From Flavobacterium hydrophilum (GTDB taxonomy: Bacteria > Bacteroidota > Bacteroidia > Flavobacteriales > Flavobacteriaceae), in assembly GCF_003202405.1 (NCBI RefSeq), contig NZ_QJHL01000001.1, forward strand, positions 124,001-188,000: a stretch of DNA of 64,000 bases. The letters run 5' to 3'. Each line of letters starts with the position of its first letter. Within the stretch, counting starts at the first letter, position 1. The position numbers and the translations under genes are program-made. This document shows positions 35,907-44,372 of this stretch, one piece after another. The notes beneath the pieces were generated by a model. The model had not been told where the DNA came from. It saw nothing but the letters and a program-made list of their open reading frames with translations, and ran no database searches.

Positions 35907-37472
35907 ATGAAAAAATATATAATCAATATAAAGACCCTAGTATTGTTTTTTACACTAGGTTTAGGTTTTGCTTCATGTAGCGATGAATTTTTAGATCGCC
36001 CTTCTGAAGATGGCTATGTTAGTGATCAGTTCTATAGTACTGATGAGCAGGTTCAAAGAACTACTTATGGAATGTATGGAAAAATGTGGGCGCCATTTTA
36101 TACAAAATGTTTTTATGCATTGTCTGAATTATCATCAGGGAATTGTTTGGCATATGCAGATGGTCCGGAGTTAATTCAATTTAAACTAACTTCTGACAGT
36201 TTTATATTGTCAGACCCATGGAGATCTTGTTTTGGGGTTATTGCGCAATCTAATAATTTAATTAATACTCTTGAAAGTAGTGCAGGTCCAAATGTAAGTT
36301 CGGCTGTTATTAAAAACACCATTGCCGAAGCACATTTCTTCAGAGCCATTTCTTATTTTTATTTAGTGCGTTTATTTGGACCTGTGCCAATTATTGAGGA
36401 TAATTTGGCATTGGCAAAAAATCCTATGGTAAATACAAACAGAGTTGAGGATGTTTATAAATTTATTGAAAACGATTTGAAATATGCAGCAGCAAATTTA
36501 AAATCAAAAGTTAGATCAAGAACTGCAGGCAATGAAAATATTTTTGTTACTCAGGGTTCTGCAGAATCGTTTCTGGCTAAAGTCTATTTATATCAAAAAA
36601 AATATCCTGATGCTAAACAAATGGCTGAAAAGGTAATTGCTTCAGGAGAATTTGATTTATTGCCAAACTTTGCTGATTTGTTTTTGACTAGTAAAAACAA
36701 CAATCATGAGTCTATTTATTCCTGGCAATGGTCTGGTGCTATAGGAGAATATCAGGGAGGGAATTTTTCAAACGTACAGTATGGGTTGGATATACTTAAC
36801 GATGGGGTTTCTTATGGAGCAACTTATGTGCCGTCAAATGATATTCAGGATGCTTTTGAAGTTGGAGATGTAAGAAGAAAAGAATCTTATTTGATTTATG
36901 GAGATGAATACCCTAATATTAAAGCTGATGGTGTAGTTGGATTTAAGGTAGATAAAGTTAAATATCCAAGTCTTTTAGATAATACTGGAGCCGCAGTAAA
37001 AAAGTATGTGGTAGGACAGGTAACAGGAGAAACCGGACCAGTAGATAACTGGGGAGGTATGAATAACTGTAATTATATTATGCGTTATGCGGATCTTTTA
37101 TTAATTCACGCCGAAGCTGTTATGGCAGGAGCCAACGAAACCACAAATGCTGCTGCAAAAGAATCTTACAATAAAGTGAGAAGAAGAGCAGGTCTTGGAG
37201 AGTTGGGTCTTAATGTTCCTTTGACAAAGACTGCTTTGTTTCAGGAAAGACGTGTTGAATTCGCTTTTGAGGGTGAGTTTTGGTATGATTTAGGAAGATT
37301 GCCACGTGCAGAAGCTATTGAAATCGTATCTAAACAAGATAGAGGTTTTGATTCGCAGGGGGTTAAACATTATATTCCTGTTGAAACAGATTTTATTTTT
37401 CCTAAACCGGAAATTGATGTTAGAAAAAATCCAAAATTAAAAGAGGCTCCGGTTCCTTATGTTTTTAAATAA
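35907..37472 (+). CDS. SusD/RagB-family glycan-binding lipoprotein
   Basis: 521 residues. Lipobox GFASCSDEF with acidic residues right after Cys, fitting outer-surface export. Helical TPR-rich SusD fold: N-terminal DEQVQRTTYGMYGKMW, EAHFFRAISYFYLVRLFGPVP, and the C-terminal RagB domain ERRVEFAFEGEFWYDLGRLPRAE. It caps the SusC barrel and binds oligosaccharide on the cell surface. It is 10 bp after susC and 20 bp before the first surface glycan-binding protein gene. Specificity follows the locus, inferred to be mannan. Confidence 0.95.
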   Translation: MKKYIINIKTLVLFFTLGLGFASCSDEFLDRPSEDGYVSDQFYSTDEQVQRTTYGMYGKMWAPFYTKCFYALSELSSGNCLAYADGPELIQFKLTSDSFILSDPWRSCFGVIAQSNNLINTLESSAGPNVSSAVIKNTIAEAHFFRAISYFYLVRLFGPVPIIEDNLALAKNPMVNTNRVEDVYKFIENDLKYAAANLKSKVRSRTAGNENIFVTQGSAESFLAKVYLYQKKYPDAKQMAEKVIASGEFDLLPNFADLFLTSKNNNHESIYSWQWSGAIGEYQGGNFSNVQYGLDILNDGVSYGATYVPSNDIQDAFEVGDVRRKESYLIYGDEYPNIKADGVVGFKVDKVKYPSLLDNTGAAVKKYVVGQVTGETGPVDNWGGMNNCNYIMRYADLLLIHAEAVMAGANETTNAAAKESYNKVRRRAGLGELGLNVPLTKTALFQERRVEFAFEGEFWYDLGRLPRAEAIEIVSKQDRGFDSQGVKHYIPVETDFIFPKPEIDVRKNPKLKEAPVPYVFK

Positions 37473-37492
37473 ACTTTAAAGAAAAAACAATT

Positions 37493-38560
37493 ATGAAAAA
37501 TATAAAAAAAATAATGTTGTTGAAGTTTTCTTTTCTTGCTTCAATTTTTCTGCTCGCTTCTTGTTCTAATGATGATGGTGGCAGTGGTAGTGCTCCTGTA
37601 ATTACAAGTATTAGTAGGTCAGTAGTTGATGATCCTTTAGTGGAAGGAGATAGAGAAGTAGATGTGCTGACAGATGAGGTAAATGCAGGAAACACCTATA
37701 TTATTAGAGGTTCGGGTTTTTCAACTCTTAAGTCAATATCATTTAATGGTTTGGAGACCGTATTTAATTCAACTTTGGTGACAGAGAATGTTATTGTAAT
37801 AAGTATTGATAAGGATACTCCTTATTATAATGAGATGGACGAATTAAAAATGGTAACCAAAGGAGGTACTTTGGTATATTCTGTAAAGGTAAGACCTCCT
37901 TCTCCTAGTATTACAGGATTTCCAATTAATCCTAATCCAGGGGATGTTATAACTATTAAAGGAGACTTTTTTCTACGCCCTGTAGTGAATTTTGGTACTA
38001 CTCGTGTAGAACCAATTGAATCAACATTAACTGAAATAAAAGTACAAGTACCGAATGAGAATCTTCAATACAAAAGACTTTCTATAACCAATGTATCAGG
38101 AACTACAGTTGCGGGCCAGTCCTTTGGAAGTGCTATTTACGACGATGCTTTTACTTCGCTTTGTGGTGATCCTGCTTTTGGTTTGTGGGACAATACGAAT
38201 CCTTTTAATGCTGCTTATGATAAAGATCCGAAGCAAGGTTCAAAATGTATTTCATGGGCGGCCAAGCAATGGAACGGATTAGAATTTAATATTGTGAGTG
38301 CTAATGTTGATATGTCTAAATATAAAGGGATAAGAGCTACTCTAAAGGGGCAGAATGCGGGTAAAATAGGTGTTTTTATAAATGGTAGTGATGCTGTTAA
38401 GCCATCTTATGAATTTTCGGGAGATTGGACCTATATTGAGATTCCCTTTAGTGCTCTTAATAATCCATCAGAATTAAATAAAATTGCTTTTCAGGAATTT
38501 GGAGGTAAGGCAGGAGGAAACACAATTTATATTGATGATTTGGGGCTAATATTAAAATAG
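37493..38560 (+). CDS. surface glycan-binding lipoprotein with IPT/TIG domains
   Basis: 355 residues. Lipobox LLASCSNDDGG. Two IPT/TIG-like beta domains (about 38-125 with GNTYIIRGSGFSTLKSISFNG; about 130-205 with PNPGDVITIKGDFFLRPVVNFG). A C-terminal beta-sandwich (about 215-355) ends IAFQEFGGKAGGNTIYIDDLGLI. That C-terminal unit is also found in the next gene product (WNGL, IQEF.GG, IYLDDIG). The position directly after susCD is the usual SusE/SusF/SGBP slot. It probably binds mannan at the cell surface. The family is diverse, so ligand assignment is contextual. Confidence 0.85.
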   Translation: MKNIKKIMLLKFSFLASIFLLASCSNDDGGSGSAPVITSISRSVVDDPLVEGDREVDVLTDEVNAGNTYIIRGSGFSTLKSISFNGLETVFNSTLVTENVIVISIDKDTPYYNEMDELKMVTKGGTLVYSVKVRPPSPSITGFPINPNPGDVITIKGDFFLRPVVNFGTTRVEPIESTLTEIKVQVPNENLQYKRLSITNVSGTTVAGQSFGSAIYDDAFTSLCGDPAFGLWDNTNPFNAAYDKDPKQGSKCISWAAKQWNGLEFNIVSANVDMSKYKGIRATLKGQNAGKIGVFINGSDAVKPSYEFSGDWTYIEIPFSALNNPSELNKIAFQEFGGKAGGNTIYIDDLGLILK

Positions 38561-38632
38561 TAAAGAATATCAAAAGAATCATTAATTACTGATTCTTTAT
38601 ATCTTTTAGATAATTATTAAAAAGAAAATTTT

Positions 38633-39901
38633 ATGAAAATAATATATAAATTAAAACAGATAGCTTTGTGTGCTTTTTTGGCAGCAATGACTTCTTCCTG
38701 TGATAATGCTATTCAGGATGTTGGAGGAGCAAAACAAAATTACAATAATGTTTATGGATTGATAGAAGCCAATACTAATTTAAGTCTTTATGCAAAAGCT
38801 ATAGAATTAGCAGATTTGAAATCGACATTAAATACAACAGATGATTATACCTATTTTATACCAAATGATGTAGCTATTAATGCTTATTTGGTTGCTAATG
38901 GATATGTTAACAATTTAGGGTATCCGGATATTAATTTGGTACCAATTCCTGATTTGAAACAGCTTGTTTTGAGTCATGTAGTCAAAGGAGCTAAAAAGAG
39001 GGTGGGTAAATTAACCGGTATTGAAGCGGATTATTTAGAAACTGGAGAATTGTCTACGATGGCTAATGTTGTTAATCCGGATTTGTATTTGTTAACAGTA
39101 AATGTAAGTATTGTTGACAATGTATATACTTTGAAAGTAAATGGTTCTGATAAAGCTGCGCCAGGTTTGGATTATTACGGGACAAATGGTTTTGTACATG
39201 TTTTAGATAATGTAATTGAGTTAACTCCTCCAGACCCGGTAATTAGCACTCTGTCACAAGTATTGGCTTCCGCTGGAGATGTTATTACAATTACGGGTCA
39301 AAATTTTGTAAAAGTTAAGAGTGTAAAGTTTGGTTCTACTGCTGCTGTATTTACGTCTGTATCTAAAACAGAAATAAAAGTAACCATTCCGGCTAATTTT
39401 GATTCGTATGCTCTTATTGTTGTAGAAACTGAATTCGGTGTGTCTGCTCCAAGTGGTATAGGTCTTAAATATTTACTTTACGAAGATTCATTGAAAGGAT
39501 CTGGTTGGGGATGGGATGCTCAGCCTGAATTTCAAAGTACCGAAAATGTGAGCAGGGGAACATATTCAATCAAAAAGGAGGCACTTTCATGGAATGGACT
39601 TTATATGGGGTCTAATATAGTCTTAGATACTGCAGACTATCAATTCCTTAAAATGTCTATATTCCCTACTGAAACCACTAAGATTATGGTTACCATAAAT
39701 AACGATAGAAATGACTCTAGTAAAGGTACGACAGTTACTTTGGAGCCAGGTAAATGGAATAATATTTCAATTCCTATCTCAAATTTGCATCCAAATCTTT
39801 TACCTGAAGGAAAATTTGATAATGTATTTATTCAGGAATTTTCAGGAGGTACAATTACGCCTGCTAGTGTTATTTATTTAGACGATATTGGGTTTCTATA
39901 A
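38633..39901 (+). CDS. surface lipoprotein with fasciclin, IPT/TIG and carbohydrate-binding-like domains
   Basis: 422 residues. Lipobox TSSCDNAIQDV. Domain order: fasciclin/FAS1 (about 35-190, LYAKAIELADLKSTL, DYTYFIPNDVAINAYL, GTNGFVHVLDNVIEL), IPT/TIG (about 198-275, SAGDVITITGQNFVKVKSVKFG), then a C-terminal beta-sandwich (about 280-422) homologous to that of the preceding gene product. FAS1 is an adhesion fold, uncommon among characterised SusE/F-type proteins. It lies 72 bp downstream of the first SGBP gene and ends at a terminator. Expected on the cell surface, binding mannan and possibly other matrix. Confidence 0.85.
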   Translation: MKIIYKLKQIALCAFLAAMTSSCDNAIQDVGGAKQNYNNVYGLIEANTNLSLYAKAIELADLKSTLNTTDDYTYFIPNDVAINAYLVANGYVNNLGYPDINLVPIPDLKQLVLSHVVKGAKKRVGKLTGIEADYLETGELSTMANVVNPDLYLLTVNVSIVDNVYTLKVNGSDKAAPGLDYYGTNGFVHVLDNVIELTPPDPVISTLSQVLASAGDVITITGQNFVKVKSVKFGSTAAVFTSVSKTEIKVTIPANFDSYALIVVETEFGVSAPSGIGLKYLLYEDSLKGSGWGWDAQPEFQSTENVSRGTYSIKKEALSWNGLYMGSNIVLDTADYQFLKMSIFPTETTKIMVTINNDRNDSSKGTTVTLEPGKWNNISIPISNLHPNLLPEGKFDNVFIQEFSGGTITPASVIYLDDIGFL

Positions 39902-39931
39902 AATATGATTTGTTTAATTTTGAGTTAGTCT

Positions 39932-39970
39932 AAAATGTTCCCTGATTGAAAAATTAGGGAACATTTTTTA
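39932..39970 (+). terminator. intrinsic terminator after the second SGBP gene
   Basis: Stem AAAATGTTCCCT / AGGGAACATTTT (39932-39943 and 39956-39967) and T-run. It may attenuate, setting high susCD/SGBP versus lower GH27/GH5 expression. Confidence 0.82.
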
Positions 39971-39995
39971 TAATGTGTTTTAAAATATAAAAAAA

Positions 39996-41228
39996 ATGAA
40001 AAAAATAATTTTAATATTGGCTTTGTGTATTTCAGTATCGGGTTTTGGTCAGGGAAATACACACAATCAAGCAGGAGGAAAATTTGAAGGTCTGGCAATG
40101 ACTCCACCAATGGGATGGAACTCGTGGAATACTTTTGCAACCAATATCGATGAAAAACTAGTAAAAGAAACTGCAGATATTATGGTTTCATCAGGACTGG
40201 CTGCAGCAGGTTATAATTATATAGTTTTAGACGATGGCTGGATGGCTAAAGAACGGGATGCAAATGGAGATTTAATACCGGATCCGGTTAAATTTCCTAA
40301 CGGAATGAAAGCTGTAATTGATTATGTACACAGCAAAGGCCTAAAGTTTGGATTATACAATTGTGCCGGAACACAAACCTGTGCCGGATATCCCGGAACT
40401 CGTGGTTACGAATATCAGGATGCCCGTTTTTATGCTAAACTCGGAATTGATTTTCTAAAATACGATTGGTGCAACACAAAAGGGATTACTGCCCCCGAAG
40501 CTTATACAACAATGAGTAATGCATTAAAAACTGCCGGAAGACCTATAATGTTTAGTCTTTGCGAATGGGGCGATAATCAGCCATGGGAGTGGGGTAAACC
40601 TGTTGGGAACCTTTGGAGGATTTCAGGAGATATTTACCCGTGTTTTGATTGCGAATTTAAACACCCTGAAAATTGGTCATCCTGGGGATTCATGAAAATA
40701 GCAGACATGCGTAAAGACATTCGCAAATATTCAGGTCCTGATCATTGGAATGATTTTGATATGATGGAAGTAGGTAATGAGATGAATGATATTGAGGATA
40801 AAGCGCATTTTAGTTTATGGTGTATGCTGTCGTCACCTTTGTTTAGCGGAAATGATTACAGAAAAATGTCTAAAGAAACATTAGCAATTTTAACTAATAA
40901 GGAATTGATTGCTGTAAATCAGGATAAATTAGGTATTCAGGGTTTTAAATATTTAGCAGAGGATGGATTGGAAGTTTGGGTAAAACCATTGTCTGATGGG
41001 AATTGGGCAGTTACTTTTTTAAACAGAAGTGAAGCAACTAAAAAAATCAATTTTGATTGGAAAAAACATGTAATCAAAGATGTAGATTTTGGTTATGAAG
41101 CAGACTTTAATAAAACAGTTTTTAAAGTAAAGGATCTTTGGAAAAATAAAGAAATTGGTAATACTAAAAAGAATTTTACAGCAGATATTGCTTCTCACGA
41201 TGTTATCACACTCAGATTAATTCCATAA
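39996..41228 (+). CDS. GH27 alpha-galactosidase
   Basis: 410 residues, signal peptide MKKIILILALCISVSGFGQ. The catalytic barrel opens with TPPMGWNSWNTFATNIDE, then YIVLDDGW. The nucleophile is Asp157 in FLKYDWCN and the acid/base is Asp212 in WRISGDIY. GPDHWNDFDMMEVG and a C-terminal beta domain follow (HDVITLRLIP end). It releases alpha-1,6-galactose from galactomannan and galactoglucomannan. Twin GH27 and GH97 candidates in one locus suggest substrate division. It starts 26 bp after the terminator, so readthrough or a separate promoter is needed. Next gene 10 bp away. Confidence 0.94.
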   Translation: MKKIILILALCISVSGFGQGNTHNQAGGKFEGLAMTPPMGWNSWNTFATNIDEKLVKETADIMVSSGLAAAGYNYIVLDDGWMAKERDANGDLIPDPVKFPNGMKAVIDYVHSKGLKFGLYNCAGTQTCAGYPGTRGYEYQDARFYAKLGIDFLKYDWCNTKGITAPEAYTTMSNALKTAGRPIMFSLCEWGDNQPWEWGKPVGNLWRISGDIYPCFDCEFKHPENWSSWGFMKIADMRKDIRKYSGPDHWNDFDMMEVGNEMNDIEDKAHFSLWCMLSSPLFSGNDYRKMSKETLAILTNKELIAVNQDKLGIQGFKYLAEDGLEVWVKPLSDGNWAVTFLNRSEATKKINFDWKKHVIKDVDFGYEADFNKTVFKVKDLWKNKEIGNTKKNFTADIASHDVITLRLIP

Positions 41229-41238
41229 ACCCTTTATT

Positions 41239-42204
41239 ATGAAATCAAAAATTAAGCTTTTTGTCGCTACCTTATTATTAATGTTTTGTTCTGCAAATGC
41301 CCAATTTGTAAAAAAGCATGGGCAGTTAAGTGTTCGAGGAACTCAATTGGTTGATAAAAATAATGACCCAGTGGTTTTGAGGGGAATGAGTTTTGGCTGG
41401 CATAGCATGTGGCCAAGATTTTACAATGAAAAAGCGGTTAATTGGCTGAAAAAAGATTTTCATTGCAATGTAGTTCGTGCCGCTATGGGAATCGAATTAG
41501 GAGATATGTCTTATATAAAGGATCCGCGGTTTTCGAAAAATAAAATTGAGGTAGTCATAAAAGGGGCTATTAAATCTGATATTTATGTAATTATAGATTG
41601 GCATAGCCATAATATAAATTTAGAAGAAGCAAAGGCTTTTTTTGCTGAGATGTCTAAGAAGTATGCTGAATATCCAAATATCATTTACGAGATTTTCAAT
41701 GAGCCTGATGATGAAACATGGCCACAAATTAAGTCGTATGCTGAAGAAGTTATTAAGGTAATAAGAAGTAATGATCCTGAAAATATTATTCTGGTCGGAT
41801 CTCCGCACTGGGATCAGGACGTTAATCTTCCGGCAGCTGATCCTGTTTTAGGATATAATAATATAATGTATACGATGCATTTTTATGCTGCAACCCATGG
41901 AAAAGAATTGAGAGATACAACTGATGAAGCAATCAAAAGCGGACTTCCAATTTTTATTTCAGAATCAGCGGGTATGGAAGCTACAGGAGACGGACCTCTC
42001 AATATGAAAGCATGGCAGGAATATATTGATTGGATGGAAGCCCAAAAATTAAGCTGGATTACCTGGTCAGTCTCTGATAAAGATGAAACTTGTTCGATTT
42101 TGCAAAAATCAGCTAAATCTGAAGGTCGCTGGAAAGAAAAAGATTTGAAAGAGTCCGGAATTAAAGTTCGTGAATTTTTAATAAAATATAATAGTCAGGA
42201 GTAA
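41239..42204 (+). CDS. GH5 endo-beta-1,4-glucanase (subfamily 2-like)
   Basis: 321 residues, signal peptide to about 21 (FCSANAQ), no lipobox. GH5 barrel with VVLRGMSFGWHSMWPRFYN, IIDWHSHN, acid/base Glu155 in YEIFNEPDD, MYTMHFYAATH and nucleophile Glu242 in IFISESAGM. The motif set fits GH5_2 endoglucanases. In this locus it probably cuts beta-1,4-glucosyl links in glucomannan chains. It ends the plus-strand operon at a very strong terminator. A 34-bp stretch of this gene recurs as a decayed copy at 44070-44103. Confidence 0.9.
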   Translation: MKSKIKLFVATLLLMFCSANAQFVKKHGQLSVRGTQLVDKNNDPVVLRGMSFGWHSMWPRFYNEKAVNWLKKDFHCNVVRAAMGIELGDMSYIKDPRFSKNKIEVVIKGAIKSDIYVIIDWHSHNINLEEAKAFFAEMSKKYAEYPNIIYEIFNEPDDETWPQIKSYAEEVIKVIRSNDPENIILVGSPHWDQDVNLPAADPVLGYNNIMYTMHFYAATHGKELRDTTDEAIKSGLPIFISESAGMEATGDGPLNMKAWQEYIDWMEAQKLSWITWSVSDKDETCSILQKSAKSEGRWKEKDLKESGIKVREFLIKYNSQE

Positions 42205-42226
42205 TATCAATTCGTTACTCATGCAT

Positions 42227-42262
42227 AAAGAAAGCCTGTTCAAAACGAACAGGCTTTCTTTG
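42227..42262 (+). terminator. strong intrinsic terminator ending the mannan locus
   Basis: Perfect 15-bp stem AAAGAAAGCCTGTTC / GAACAGGCTTTCTTT (42227-42241 and 42247-42261) with a five-base loop, then a T-rich stretch. Confidence 0.9.
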
Positions 42263-42598
42263 TTTTTAAAAGGTTTTATGGCTTTTCGTTAAGAACTAAT
42301 CTTTGTTTTTTTGTAAGAATTTTAACTGTTTGTTTTTTGTGTTAGCAATGAAGGTGTTTAGTGATGGTGTTTTTTTGTTTTTTAATTAATGCCCCTATTT
42401 TTTATAGGGGTTATGGTTTTTTAAAACTATAAATTAATTAAAAATGTAGTATTTTTTATGTTTTTAAATTCGTTAACCCTATTTTTTTAAATTAAAACTA
42501 AAAAATACTGTTGATGTATTTTTAAAAACATATCCTTATAAATGTGAAAAAACGATTATTTTTAATTTAATTTTTGTAATCCGTAAATCTTCATCTAA

Positions 42599-42733
42599 AA
42601 CGTCAAAAAAATAGATTTCGATTATTCTACTCATACAAAAGTTAATAAATTCGCTGAAGAAAATGATGATGATTTAGACGGATTTGAAGTTCAAAAAGTG
42701 CAATCGTATTATATAATAGAGATAAAAATTTAA
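42599..42733 (+). pseudogene. possible coding remnant, unknown
   Basis: The 568-bp gap 42205-42772 contains the terminator and AT-rich DNA. One protein-like frame of 44 codons from a stop to TAA at 42731 reads KKIDFDYSTHTKVNKFAEEN, then acidic DDDLDGFEVQKV. There is no ATG. It looks like the 3' end of a lost gene, but the family is not recognised and chance is possible. Confidence 0.3.
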
Positions 42734-42772
42734 CTAACCAGAATCAATTAATAACTAAAAACAATTTTACAC

Positions 42773-43798
42773 ATGAAAAAAGTATTATGTATTTTATCAT
42801 TAGCCTTAACAACAAGTTTTGCATTTGCACAAGAGGATGCACCAGAAACTACTCCTTTAGAAATCACAGGTTCCGGGGATATATATTATAAATATGATTT
42901 TGCCAAAGTTCCTAATATCCCAACAAGTTTCGCAACAGATCAGAATTCTGTTTCTTTAGGAATGTTAGATATTGCTTTGAAGAAGAAAATAAAGAACATT
43001 TCTTTCGTAGGTGAAATTTCTTTTGGACCAAGAGGTCAATACCAATCATTACCAAATGGTGATGGAAGTAGTTCAAATGCGGACAATTCATTCCATATCC
43101 AAAATTTGTACGCTAGTTATGCAGTTACTGATAAACTTAGCCTTACTGCAGGTTATATGGGGACATTTATTGGGTATGAAGTAATCTCTCCTGTAGCTAA
43201 TTTTCACTACTCTACTTCTTATTTGTTTTCATACGGACCATTCCAAAATGCAGGTGTTAAAGCAAATTATGCCATAACTGAAAAATTTGGCGCAATGGTA
43301 GGGGTGTTTAATGACTCCTGGAATACATACAAAGCAGATTCTCAAAAAGGATTAAATGCCGTTGGAGGTCAATTGTCTTATGTAACGGATAAAGCGAGTG
43401 CTTATGTGAATTTTTTGGATGGTTCGGTAAGTGGAACTATTGTTGATTTGACTGCCACATTTCAATTAACTGAAAAATTCAAATTAGGCTTAAATGGCGC
43501 TGATTTTTCTAACGAAGGTGATGTAGGTTATTCAGGAGCGGCTTTATATCCATCTTATGCAATCAGTGATGCTTTTTCTTTAGGCTTACGTGGTGAATAT
43601 TTTAAATTTAAAGAAGGATCTGGAGATACTAATGTTACTGCTTTTACTTTATCAGGAAATTACAAAATAAACGGTTTAACTATTATCCCGGAGTTTAGAC
43701 TTGATTCTAACTCAGATGAAGTTCTGTTTGTAGACTCTGATTTGGCTCCTGCTAAATCTGCTTCTCAAGTACTTATAGCTTTAGTTTACGGATTCTAA
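42773..43798 (+). CDS. outer-membrane beta-barrel porin (OmpL-like, BBP2)
   Basis: 341 residues, signal peptide to AFAQ. Alternating hydrophobic strands with aromatic girdles, motifs LEITGSGDIYYKYDF, QNLYASYAVTDKLSLTAGYMGTF, FSYGPFQNAGVKANYAITEKFGAMVGVFNDSWNTY, and a last strand VLIALVYGF ending in Phe, all as in the putative porin family PF07642. A trimeric or monomeric outer-membrane pore is expected. Substrate unknown; the closeness to the mannan locus may be incidental because a strong terminator separates it. Own promoter not identified. Confidence 0.85.
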   Translation: MKKVLCILSLALTTSFAFAQEDAPETTPLEITGSGDIYYKYDFAKVPNIPTSFATDQNSVSLGMLDIALKKKIKNISFVGEISFGPRGQYQSLPNGDGSSSNADNSFHIQNLYASYAVTDKLSLTAGYMGTFIGYEVISPVANFHYSTSYLFSYGPFQNAGVKANYAITEKFGAMVGVFNDSWNTYKADSQKGLNAVGGQLSYVTDKASAYVNFLDGSVSGTIVDLTATFQLTEKFKLGLNGADFSNEGDVGYSGAALYPSYAISDAFSLGLRGEYFKFKEGSGDTNVTAFTLSGNYKINGLTIIPEFRLDSNSDEVLFVDSDLAPAKSASQVLIALVYGF

Positions 43799-43843
43799 GA
43801 ACTAATTGCAACAATATACTCTTTATAGAGGTAAAGATTGATA

Positions 43844-43895
43844 TTTTTTTTTTTTTTGGAAGCTGTCAAAATTGTAAAATTTTGGCAGCTTTTTT
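43844..43895 (+). terminator. T-tract and hairpin terminator after the porin
   Basis: A run of 14 T (43844-43857) is followed by an imperfect stem AAGCTGTCAAAATT / AAATTTTGGCAGCTT and a T-run. This strongly fits termination, and the homopolymer is a slippage-prone site. Confidence 0.8.
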
Positions 43896-44060
43896 AATTA
43901 GTTACAATTTGAGATTAATTCTGTTTTACAATTAAGTATATTTTTAGTTAAAGAATCAATTTATTAATACAATAGATATTGTACAGATGCTTCTGTTTTT
44001 TTTGTTTTATACCTTTTCTAAAATTAAGATTTAATAGCCTAAAAAATATAAGGAAGGTCA

Positions 44061-44150
44061 TTCTTTGAAGACTGGCACAGCCATAATATAAATTTAGAAG
44101 AAGAAATTCTAATGTGATTTATAAAGTATATGACTATTTTAAATTCATTT
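44061..44150 (+). pseudogene. decayed GH5 endoglucanase fragment
   Basis: In the 574-bp gap 43799-44372 the frame FFEDWHSHNINLEEE matches VIIDWHSHNINLEEA of the GH5_2 gene. At DNA level, 44070-44103 is identical to 41596-41629 in 32 of 34 positions. The next segment, in another frame (SNVIYKVYD), resembles PNIIYEIFN, with the intervening part deleted. Stop codons and frame breaks make it nonfunctional. The rest of the gap shows only AT-rich DNA and terminators. Confidence 0.7.
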
Positions 44151-44317
44151 AAAATGGTCTAAAAAAGTATAAATTGGATTGTAAAATAAGTTTGAGTCCC
44201 TACATAGTATGGTTTTGGGTTCTTGCTAATTTGAAAGATAAATGTTTTTAGATATGACATTTGTAATTGTAGTTAAATTTGGTATAGATAAAGAGGTTGC
44301 AGGAAGATTTTAAATAT

Positions 44318-44356
44318 AAAAAAATGCGTTCTGAATAGTCCAAAACGCATTTTTTA
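44318..44356. terminator. terminator for the amidase gene
   Basis: Stem AAAAATGCGTT / AACGCATTTTT (44319-44331, 44344-44354) with A- and T-runs, so bidirectional in form. It lies just past the stop of the minus-strand amidase gene. Confidence 0.8.
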
Positions 44357-44372
44357 TAAAGTTATTTATATA

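Noticed and set aside
44318..44356. Small RNA gene in the gap before the amidase
   Set aside because: Only terminator hairpins and the GH5 relic are visible; no promoter match was found.
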